This document shows, piece after piece, positions 1 through 9,673 of a stretch of 64,000 nucleotides of DNA. The number at the start of each line of letters is the position of its first letter. Within the stretch, counting starts at the first letter, position 1. Position numbers and translations under genes: made by a program. Below the pieces are notes generated by a model. That model ran no database searches. It was not told the origin of the DNA and was given only the letters and a program-made list of their open reading frames with translations. The stretch comes from Anastatus disparis (lineage: Eukaryota; Arthropoda; Insecta; Hymenoptera; Eupelmidae), in NCBI GenBank assembly GCA_017163975.1, contig JAFFSR010000227.1, forward strand, positions 8,856,501 through 8,920,500, written 5' to 3'.

Positions 1-376
1 CTAAAACCAATGATAATGGAGATACAGCCTGTGTTAAAACAAACGATATTTTTAATGCGTTGATTTATTCGCCCGATACGCAAAATTTTCGCAACGACAT
101 ACCAAACTCTTGGCTGATTCGCGCGGGTGTTAGACCCAAGTGTACTGAACCGTTGCGCTATATACCTCACAATAAGTTTAGTCCTTTTGTTCTCGTGGAC
201 GATGCATCGGTTATACTTGAAGTTGAGACTGGACAGAAACTTGAGCCTGAAAATTTTTGTTTAGGTTTGAAGACTCTACTGGCTTGTATGCCATCGAGAA
301 ATGAGAGTTATCAAGCTATTGCTTCTACGAGGCCAAAAATTAGAAAATGCTGTGGAGCTAATGCTGCCTATGAAAA
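1..376 (+). CDS. Methuselah-like GPCR, internal exon A (ectodomain), 5' end outside the window
   Basis: The reading frame is open from position 3 and runs to a GTTAGT donor at 377; the exon begins before the window. It encodes extracellular sequence. A segment with D-A-S-V-I-L-E-V followed by ETGQKLEPENFC is the type of strand-plus-Cys motif that ends a Methuselah ectodomain. It is followed by KIRKCC, the conserved paired-cysteine motif of the family. The exon ends after two bases of a Lys codon and joins exon B at 1428 without breaking the frame, giving KIRKCC...AYEK-NSC. Family B Methuselah receptors are insect seven-helix receptors with a Cys-rich ectodomain. The ordering, with a complete ectodomain-end motif before a new KCC, suggests that two ectodomains lie in tandem. 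Base composition is clearly more balanced than in the flanking introns. The subfamily (for example Mth-like 1) cannot be assigned from this fragment. Confidence 0.82.
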
Positions 377-1427
377 GTTAGTTAACTTTATTATTTACTT
401 AATGTTAATATCATTTTTATTATAATTGAATTTTAGTTGATGCAGTTTTAATGATAAAATAGAAAGGAAAAATTCTTTTTCAAACTTATTTTTAAGTTTA
501 TTATAGAATACTTCGTTTATTGCATATGATAAAGGATTTGAAAGTAAACGAGAGAGAAAGATAAGAGACGCCGGTATGCGCGTGCCTTCAAGTATAATTA
601 TGGATAATACGCTGTCAAGATAATTCTCAGAACTTTTTTTCCAACCAGTTTTAAAGTTTCAAAATAAACGTACTTTTCATTTAAGATATTTATTTTATTA
701 ATAATAAAAAAGTTAAATAAGTGAGTTACATTCTGCGACTCTTTGTACTATTAAATTGAAAAAAAAAATAGTTTCGATTGAATGATTGATTAAAATATGT
801 TTATTTTATTAATAGAAAGGATTACCAATGCTTCTATGAAATTAATTTATACGCACATTGCGTATTGACCTACTTTCAAGACGATCAGCTGATTCAAAAC
901 AGCTGGCCTTTATAACAATATTAAATTTCTTAATGAACATAACATATGAAATCAAAGCTATATAATGTTTAGGTTTTAAGTAATTAAAAATTTTTATTTT
1001 ATAAATACGACTACATAGTAATTAAATATAACATTTGTACTATTTTTGTTCAACATACTCGAAAATTTCTTAATATTTTTAATTTTTTATTTTTAAGCCT
1101 TTTTTAAATCTAAAATAATTTTTTACTGGCTAATATTAGTTTTAGAATATTTTATATTTATTATTTTAACTTTTTCGCCACTTTAGGGAATATTAAGTTC
1201 TGGTATAAACACTTATAAATCTAATGAACTTTTTAAAATTTATTCGTGTTAAATATTTTTTATAGATATTAAATTTATGAAAAATATTTTTTTTCATTGA
1301 ATTTTTATACTGCAAGCATTTATGAAAGTAAATGTTTGTACAAATAACCATTAAATTATAAGCAAAAAATTTCAAGCAATATATATTCCATCGTTTACCT
1401 CTTAATAATTTTCTATATATTTTACAG
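377..1427 (+). other. Intron 1 of the Methuselah-like receptor
   Basis: The intron is bounded by GTTAGT at 377 and TTTTACAG ending at 1427. It is very AT-rich. A slightly GC-richer patch with purine runs lies around 545-600. No gene, tRNA or recognisable mobile element was seen in it. Confidence 0.75.
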
Positions 1428-1742
1428 AAACTCGTGTATTGGAATCGAAAGTGAAAATGTAAGGTCGCTCGAAGATGACAAAGCTTTACTTTTGGGTATA
1501 AACAGTACCAACAGCAATATAAGTTTAGCCATGGAAATCGTTAGCGGCTTTCCAGTTTGCCCACGCCAGGATAATTTCTCAATATTGGGTAATATGCAAG
1601 ATGCGTTGCTTCAAACTGACGCAAGTTTACTTGTCGATGGCCAGCATATACCGACCGAAGAGTTTTGTATCGAGCACGTGAGATCAACCAAAGATCAACT
1701 TATGTTTCCTAAAGTTTTCGCTTGTTCCGAACATGCTAAAGA
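1428..1742 (+). CDS. Methuselah-like GPCR, exon B (second ectodomain)
   Basis: After the acceptor TTTTACAG the frame continues from exon A as K-NSCIGIESE. It ends at a strong GTAAGA donor at 1743, after two bases of a codon. The encoded part contains a PVC motif near 1555, the segment DASLLVDGQHIPTEEFC, and a final FPKVFAC just before the membrane domain. This matches the expected order of a Methuselah ectodomain: KCC, spaced cysteines, a short beta segment, [YF]-C, then a last Cys before TM1. The DAS...C segment resembles the one in exon A, which supports an internal duplication. Asn-Ser-Thr near 1501 is a possible N-glycosylation site. Splice sites at both ends keep the frame with exons A and C, which is the main evidence that this is a real exon. 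Confidence 0.83.
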
Positions 1743-1881
1743 GTAAGAAATTTAAAAATTATTAATAAATGTATAAATATTTCTAAATAAACAAGTATTT
1801 ATAAAAGGATCTTATCGCAAAGGATAAGATTTTTGTTTGCGTTCATATGCTAAGCAAGGAGAAAAGTAAAGTCAAAAGAAA

Positions 1882-2002
1882 GGTCGTCAGTGGCTCAGTC
1901 AGTAGGACGATGGATTTATATTCTCGAGGATCCGAGTTCGAATCCCGCTCTCGGCCGATTTATACAAGCACCACTGTACATTACATGTGCTTTATTCGCA
2001 AA
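1882..2002 (+). mobile_element. tRNA-derived SINE, copy 1 (3'-truncated)
   Basis: The copy starts at GGTCGTCAGTGGCTCAG (A-box-like) and contains a B box, GAGTTCGAATCCCGC. The shared body ACAAGCACCACTGTAC and CATGTGCTTT follows. It stops at about 2002, without the second half of the body seen in full copies at 29657 and 34150. It lies in receptor intron 2, in sense orientation. Confidence 0.85.
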
Positions 2003-4525
2003 AAGGTTGCTTTACTCTTTTTGGCTCACATTATATAAATAAACTTTGAAATTTCAGATTTCGTAGATGATTTTATTTTTATTAGAATTCGAAATTTATT
2101 TTATAGCTAGTTTTATATTTATTAAAATACAATAAATTAACGTACAAAAACTGAGCACAAATATTTTCGATACATTTTAACAGCAAAATTAAAAAAAGAA
2201 AAATAATTTTCTCCGAAGGAGTATTATTCTCGAAAAAATTGCACAAAGCACACACAGTTTTTTTACAGCGAAATAGCAACAACGAATTAAAAAAAAATAT
2301 TGCCTTTTTGCTCATAACTTCTTCTTTAATCATATTGCGCCGTTTTATAGTTACGCAGCAAAGAAGCAATTATTGCGCTCTGTTTTTACGAGTCTTCCTT
2401 CTTGCGCGCATAAAAGCTTAATGATTGAAACGAACACAATGTCTATTCCCTTCTAGGTTTGCTTGTATATATGTATAAATTTACAATTCCTCGAAGCACA
2501 ATCGTCCTTGCAAAAATCTTTCTCTCTTAACATTTAATATTTTCTCTTCCTTGCCAAATGGCGCAGCGACTACTGCAGCCATTTTTGCCTTTGTTGCGCC
2601 TCTTTGTTTTTTTTCTCCTTTTCATATATATTCGCCATTCTACTCCCTATCTCACGCAGAATGCATTTATATATCTATACAGCTAAAGCGAAGAGCCATA
2701 CAATGGAAAGTGAGAGTCAAGCTGCACGAGAGAGATGACTTTTACTTTTTTTTTTTTTGGCGAAGCTTCAGCTATACGCGTATAATATGAAGCATTTAAT
2801 GCTGCTAGCATTTCATGCCATTAATATTTATCAAGATTTTTCGCAAAATTAAATCTTGAATCAATGACGGTGATATCATCTGATAATACATATGATAAAT
2901 GTTTGAGTATATTTTGAATATAAATTTTCGTGATTTCGTACATTGCACAATTAAAATTGATTTATAAATAGTCCTTCTTTAATCCATCAAGATCAACATT
3001 TTATTCGTATTCCATTTCCTATGATCGAATAGAAAGAAGAAGAAAAAACATAACGCAAACATCTAAGATAGTATCTCTTGCTTCAGGGAAACTCGCACGT
3101 AAAAGACATTTCAGAGCGCAGGAGAAAAATATCTTCGCAAAAAAGTCATCGTTAAACATTTATCTCTCGTTTTTTCGAGTCGCTCGCGAGTGTAAATCGA
3201 TCGACACTCGACCAATAACTTCTTTCTTTTTTTTTTGTCGTTCTCGAGAATGTTTCTGCAATTCATAAAATCCACCAAGAGAGTCGCGAAAAAAAGGCTA
3301 AGAGAAAGTGTGAGCGAAGGAATGCTTAACGACGCAAGGTCGCCATTCAGCTTTGGTTCATTGGCTTTTTAAAAGGCACAATAAATTGCATTATCTTGAG
3401 ATGGCTATTTGCATATTTGTGATCACGTTGGTTGGTTTTTTTATTAAATTAAAACGAGTCGCTTGTACGTCACATTCTATTTTTCTTTGTTATCAAATAT
3501 TTAAAATTGTAAAACTTTGAAGATTAACTTGAAATTTGTTAAAAATAACCGAAAAATAAATTTTGATACTTTGTTTGTTATTCGAATCGTTGACAAAATG
3601 GAGCTTGAAAATAATATGTTTTGATTTCAGTATCATCTTAAATTTTCCTTTTCTTCTTAGTCCATTCATAAAGCGCAAAAAGCAAACAGAGGAATTTATT
3701 GTCTTTCTTGTCACTAGGACCGTTGGAGTTAAACGGGAGCAAGAAAAATATGGGATGGAGTTTGTTTCTTGCTACGATCCCCATATGTGTGAACATAAAA
3801 ATATGTTTACGTTAATGTATTTACGGGCCAGTTTGGATTGTAAAACTGTCGAAACATAAAGCTATTAATCTTTAGACTTGTCGTTTAAATAATAAGCTTG
3901 TAATTATTTTAAACGTCTTTTGACACGTATCGAGGCCAATTGAAAAGCGAGAGGGAAAATTTAAAAAAAAAAAATTATAATTATTGTACGCGTACCTTTC
4001 AAGAAACATATAATGAAGTGAAATTTTTTTTCTGATTTATGAGATGCAAAAAACATTATGTAATTTATCTTCGAAGGGAAAGAAGTATGCGAGTTCTTCA
4101 TAAAAAGAAAAATTATTCTTTACCATTTTAAAAACGTTTTTTCTCTATTGATTTATAAATTTGTTTTTAATTGTCAGCAGCTTTAAACTCCTGAAAAAAA
4201 GACAAAGAAAAATTAAATTGCATATCATTTAAGCATGCATATTACCAGTCAGACTTGTTTATTAATTTTAAAAGGATTCAAGTATTGTATATTCCGTATG
4301 ACAAATAAGCTTGATATTTACATTGTCAATGTATTTTTACAAAATTTCGTATTATTTTTAAAATTTTATTGAAAATTCTGTTAAGATTTTATTACCGTTG
4401 TTAATTACTTCAACATACCATTATTATTTTCATTAATTCTTCTCAAAGCTACTTTTAATTATAATTATAAAATACCATCGAAATCGAATTCCGCAAAGTT
4501 TATTATGAACTATAATCAAAGTACA

Positions 4526-4585
4526 TTCACACATGCGCGCACGTATAAATACACGCGCATGCGCACGCTCACACGCAAATACATA
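4526..4585. repeat. Alternating purine-pyrimidine tract (possible Z-DNA former)
   Basis: A run of CA/CG/TG/TA steps including ACATGCGCGCACGT and CGCGCATGCGCACG stands out from the surrounding AT-rich intron. Such tracts can adopt left-handed DNA; any functional role is speculative. Confidence 0.5.
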
Positions 4586-4780
4586 AAAGCACGTAGGTAC
4601 TATTAATGCTGCACTGTGGAAATTCATTAAATTTTTCATAATTTATTATAAAAATTGTAGAATTATAAAAACATGACTTTATTAGAAATTGGATAACAGT
4701 TTATTTAATTAATAACAATTTATTTTATTAAAGACATCTTAAGAGCAGCCTGGATTCGCTGTCCTTGTCTTATTGGCATT

Positions 4781-5078
4781 TTTGTTATTTACTCAAGTAT
4801 TAATCGGTGTATCTGCAAATTGAAGGTTAAGCGCAATAGATATTATTATTACAAATATTTATGCACAAGAAAAAAAAAATCTATCGCTTTGTTTTTGAGA
4901 AAAGTAAGGAACGCGAAAATATTATAAACATAATCTTTTACTTCGGCGTTCCTTACTTTTCTCAAAAACAAATCGGTAGATTTTTTTTTCTTGTGCATAG
5001 ATATTCATAATAATAATATCTATTGCGATCAACCTTTATTTTGAAGATACACCGATTAATACTTGAGTAAATAACAAA
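4781..5078. mobile_element. Foldback (long inverted-repeat) element in intron 2
   Basis: The left arm starts TTTGTTATTTACTCAAGTAT at 4781 and the right arm ends ATACTTGAGTAAATAACAAA at 5078. The arms pair along most of about 135 bp each, including CTTGTGCA next to an A/T run and GTAAGGAACGC near the centre. The central loop is only about 20-30 bp. No coding capacity is present. It is probably a non-autonomous foldback or MITE-like element, or a locally formed inverted duplication. Target-site duplications were not clear. Confidence 0.75.
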
Positions 5079-6301
5079 CAACTCAATTGTTACTCGGTCG
5101 GTATCAGGTTCTACTCCGGCCTGCTGTTAAAAGTATAATGAAATCTAAAGCATTTTCACAATGTACTAAATCAAATAGATTTAATAATTATTGCAATGAT
5201 AATTAAATTGATATGCAGGCGTAGTCATGAAATACGAATCGATATCTTTGATCAAATTCTTTGTCAAAGCATTATTTTGCGTGTCTTCGTATAAACACTT
5301 CTAGTGATAAAATTCATTAGCATAAATTGAAAAGTAATCCTTGCTTTTCCAACTAGTTAATACGTGATCGAAATTCAAAGGCTGTATTATTCGATGTTTA
5401 TAAGCTACATCGATATGTATTTACATGTAATTTTACCAAACACACTAATTGTTATATGCATGAAAGGATAACATTTTTAAGAAAGGTGGTGAATGCAATT
5501 AATAAATAAAATGCAAAATAACGTCGAAATAAAAAAAAGCATTGTTACTTTTTAAAAACTTCACGATTCTTAGCATAATGTTATATTTCACATCCTGACC
5601 GCGGTATCCTGCTGAGAAATTGGTTAATGTACGATACTGACGTCACAAAAATTGGACTTCCTAAATAAATTCCAACGCAGGCATTAATGATTCATCGATA
5701 TCCAAAAAATATCGTCTTAACTTTGCATTAACTTTCACCGATTCTCGACCGAATACTCTCCTATATAAAAAGTTTCGAAAGATACGGATGGTTTATAAAG
5801 TTGAATTATCGTAAATTAACCATCGATATTCTTGCTAATTATAAGCTCAAGCTCGATATTGCTTTTTGTGTGTATATATTATTTAATCAATTGATTCTTT
5901 AACCGATTTTAGTACAAACAAGAATTAAACTCTGATTAAACTTTCATTCGTTTTATCTGTTCTTAAATATCTCATGAGTTTGTACCGTTATATACTTCTT
6001 GTCTCTAAAGTAAATTAATTAATTATATTTTATATATGTAGCGGAAATTGTATTGATTTTGTTTTCAAGAATAACTCTTAAAGGTTAGATAGTATTAAAA
6101 AAATAGACGTACTTTTTGTTATATAAAACATATGTAATTGTTAATGAACCTTGTTTCAAAATTTGATGAATGGATAAAGCTTACAGTACCGCAAAAAATA
6201 TTTTATCTCTGTACAATTATAAGAAACTGAAAAGAATTCAACGATTTTCCTCTTCTTTATTAGTTGCAGCATTAAAATGCAATGATGTTGTATATTATTT
6301 C

Positions 6302-6381
6302 AACATCTCATTTCAATTTATAAATTGTATTTTAGCTTTATAACATCTTATTTCAATGTATAAATTGTACTTTAAATTTAT
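6302..6381. repeat. Two-copy 40-bp tandem repeat
   Basis: Units 6302-6341 and 6342-6381 both begin AACATCT(C/T)ATTTCAAT and share TATAAATTGTA(T/C)TTTA. They differ at a handful of positions. This is a simple local duplication within intron 2. Confidence 0.8.
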
Positions 6382-7016
6382 AGCAAATTAAAATGTGATA
6401 TTTATAATTTTCATACAAATTATTGAAGCTAAAAATACTTTTATATTATAGTTGTAAAATTTTTCAAACACTCGTTTTTCTCCTTCTCTGTGACTCAATT
6501 CCAAAATTTTGAAAATGAATCATTATTATAATCAATGAATAAAAATCATATTAAGACAATACTTAAATTTAATAGCGTTATTAATTAATCGAAACTCGGT
6601 AATTTAAAATATAATTGTTTCATTTTCATTTATACTTAAAAATAAAAAGTTTTTAAATTCATGAAAAATACGGTTTATTCTCTTAATTATGTTTCAACAG
6701 CCAGTAAATGGATACTCAACGTTAGATGAAAAGTTTATTCTTTTTAGATTAATAATATTCCATTAACTTCAAAGTTTATTATACTACTATTTTTCGATAT
6801 AATTAGTTCACATGCGGAAGCTTGACCTTACATAAGAAAATTGAATGATTAAAAATTATCATTAATTTTGTTCATTTACGAACCAGTATCTGTATAACGG
6901 CTATTTGTTCCTATAATATTAAAAGTATTTCATAATAATCGATACAACATTTATTATACCATAAAACGTATACCTTCTAATGTCTAATTAATGCAATCAT
7001 GTTTATTTATTAACAG

Positions 7017-7252
7017 ATTGGGAAAGCCAGTGCGCGATATACGATTCACATTATATCCAGTTGGCTTTATCATTAGCGCTATTTTCTTGGCTGCAACGCT
7101 GTCTGCCGGCTGGATTTTACCTGCTTCTCATCATGTTCTTCACTGGCGCTGTCAAACTTATCACGTTGCTTGTCTTATGCTCGGTGATATATCCATGGCT
7201 GTTATACAACTCGCCGGCAATTCCCTCCAAGGCGAATACTGCCGAGCACTAG
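7017..7252 (+). CDS. Methuselah-like GPCR, exon C (TM1, TM2, start of TM3)
   Basis: The acceptor TTAACAG at 7016 completes a Glu codon and the frame reads E-LGKPVRDIRF. A first membrane helix follows (LYPVGFIISAIFLAATLSAG), then a short loop with HVLHWRCQ, and a second helix (TYHVACLMLGDISMAVIQLAG). The exon ends with GEYC-RAL and a GTTAGT donor at 7253, one base into a codon. In Methuselah receptors the loop after TM1 carries LHGKC, matched here by LHWRC, and a conserved Cys opens TM3, matched here by EYC. The exon therefore stops at the start of TM3. TM3 to TM7 and the cytoplasmic tail are not in any exon I could find within this window. Confidence 0.85.
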
Positions 7253-8518
7253 GTTAGTATCTAGAATTTATGATATTATTATACTATTTATAATTATTTT
7301 TTTTTGGAGAATCTTTTGTTTTTATATGCATGGATGGATTACATAAAGTAAGATAGAAGTCAAATATAATATTCAAAAACGTAATTATTTCATAAAATCT
7401 ATTATTAATCCAAAATTTTTTATAATTTTTGAATTTAGAAAACTGTACACTGATAAGAATATTTAAATAAAAATATTTGGTCATCTGTAAGCAAAGTGTT
7501 AAAATATACATTTTTTCTATAGAATTTAGGAAAAAATTACTAGCTAAATGTTTCACTTTCAAATTTAATTTACGAAGAATAATTTATCTCTAATGCGTAA
7601 TAATCTGTATTATTTCTCAATACTTGCACATGACCAATGAAAACAGCAAATTTTACTTGAACATTTCTACCAGTATATGCAACATAAAATAATTTTATTG
7701 ATTCATCGTGATTCAGCGCAATGAGTTTAATGGCCAAAAAAATTGCGAGTACTTATAGCTCGGAGAAATTGTAAAATTTTCGATGGTTTTATAAAAAGAA
7801 TCAATAATAACAAAATTGAAAACACGCTCGCAAAAAATGTAAAAAGCAAAGTAATAAAAAATTGAGGATAAAAAGGGGAAGGAAAAAGAGCGAGAAGAAG
7901 GAACAATGGAAATTGGTTGAAGAAAAACGAAGTAAAGCAGAAAACACAAAAGCATAACAAAAATGTTAAGGCAATAAATCATCCGATAGTCAAGCTTTCT
8001 ATAAAAGTAACAAACTCAAGTGAATTCTTTTCGCGCTCCCCCAACACCTTTGAATCTTAGCAAAATGTGTTTCGAGAGCTTTCATAAATCTTCGGGGATT
8101 ATTTCTTCTTTTTTTTTTTAATACCTTTTTTATACAGCGCGCTTTCGTGCTTTCATATTAAAATTAGAGCTTGCAGCTCGTGGGAATAAAAATTTTTTTT
8201 GTATTTCCTGTAATTAGTTCGCTTAACAATCTATGACCCATGAAAATACGCGATTTACGAGCAAATCCGAAGCAATTAATTTTCAATGCAGATATGCATG
8301 AGCATCGATAAAGTTGTTCGATTGTAGGTTAATAAATTATCGTGATCGAGCGTACAAAATAATACTTCACTCGCTATATTATTTCTTCGGCAAAGCTTGC
8401 AAAATTCGATTACTTATTTTTTATTTCGTACGCCAGCTCAAGATATAAATCAAATTTTCATACTGTTTTAGCAAAAGCTTTTTAGGTAAATTAAATAGTA
8501 CTTTAAGTTATAATATAT

Positions 8519-8542
8519 AAAATCAGATTAATTATGTATATA

Positions 8543-8587
<45 letters not shown>

Positions 8588-8611
8588 TTACTAATAATTA
8601 ATCTGATTTTA
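8519..8611. repeat. TA microsatellite enclosed in an inverted repeat
   Basis: The arms AAAATCAGATTAATTA (8519-8534) and TAATTAATCTGATTTT (8595-8610) are perfect reverse complements. They flank a TA repeat of about 40 bp. The whole block can extrude as a cruciform. Confidence 0.8.
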
Positions 8612-8741
8612 TTAATTAATTTGATTATTGTTTTGTTAAAATATAAATATATGTATATATATAAAAAATAAAAAAATTTTTTTTTTATCAATTAGATATA
8701 ATTCCAGCGGAACCAACGATAAAGAATTTTTTTTTGTTTAT

Positions 8742-8929
8742 TTATTTAACGTCGTTGTATTTATACTATAATTGCGATACTAATTAACGACAAAGGTTTC
8801 CAGTGTGTTTGCAAACAAAGCACATGTAACAAACAGTGGTGCTTGTATAATATGGCCGAGAGCGAGATTCGAACTCGGATCCCCGAGATTATGAATCCAT
8901 CATTCTACCGAGTGAGCCATTGAAAACCT
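8742..8929 (-). mobile_element. tRNA-derived SINE, copy 2
   Basis: On the minus strand it reads, from 8929 downward, a tRNA-like head with B box GAGTTCGAATCTCGC, then CAAGCACCACTGT and CATGTGCTTTGTTTGC. It ends in the family tail AACGACGTTAAATAAA. It is nearly full length. The 5' end is diverged (AGGTTTTCAATGGCTCAC). Confidence 0.88.
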
Positions 8930-9564
8930 CAGCTATACAAATTAATTGAAATATTTTATATGGTACGAAGTATTCTGATCTCATCGAGAAACTCAATTTC
9001 TCGAATTTCACGATCAAAGAGTAATCATTCGAATAATCGTATGGCTAATCTGGTTTCTCTCCGAAATCGATAAAGAAGAACCCGCAAAACCATACTGCGG
9101 GTTTCAATTAACTATTGAACAATTGTGTGCGGTTTCGATTCTTTTTTAAATCCACAAAATTTATTGAAAGTTATGTGTAATGTTCATTTTAGTTGTTTTT
9201 CAATGCACACGTAGGATTTGAGGAAAAGTAATTGAGTTTTAAAATTGATGGTAGGATGGTAATCGAAGGAATGGTCATGCATGATGTTTAGAAGATAGGG
9301 TATGTTGAGGTTTAGTTACGCAAATATCAAAAGAACTAGTTACACACGTAGATACGCATGAACGTTACTCCGTTAATTTATCCACATATAGATGTAGCCA
9401 TTTTCCAAAAAAAGTATATTTTCATTTGTAGCCTTTAAAAATTTATTTATATAATGTTATTTAGAAAACTTTTTTTTATAAAGCTTATTTTGTGAAAAAA
9501 CACATAATAGTATCTTATGCACCAAGTGCGAAAGTACATTGCGCACGCGGTGTATATACTATTT

Positions 9565-9673
9565 TATAACACGAGGGGCGTAAAATGGTCATTTCATGCA
9601 CTGCTTTGCGGGCATAAAATGAAATTTCTCGCACTCAGTGCATAAAATGACCATTTTACGCCCCGAGTGTTAT
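9565..9673. mobile_element. GC-richer hairpin element
   Basis: The left arm 9565-9603 contains GGGGCGTAAAATGGTCATTT and the right arm 9635-9673 contains AAATGACCATTTTACGCCCC. They pair over about 39 bp with a loop of about 30 bp. The left flank TATACTATTTTATA resembles flanking sequence of the palindromes at 60.9-61.9 kb. No ORF is present. Confidence 0.75.

Larger units (their letters stand above)
1743..7016 (+). other. Intron 2 of the Methuselah-like receptor
   Basis: The intron is bounded by GTAAGA at 1743 and TTATTAACAG ending at 7016. It carries a 3'-truncated SINE (1882-2002), an alternating purine-pyrimidine tract (4526-4585), a long foldback (4781-5078) and a 40-bp tandem duplication (6302-6381). 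The stretch 2990-3370 is less AT-rich, with short CpG-containing hairpins. Other parts are plain AT-rich DNA, and no coding sequence is supported. Confidence 0.75.

Noticed and set aside
8503..8691. 62-codon minus-strand frame rich in Ile-Tyr
   Set aside because: It is simply the translated TA microsatellite.
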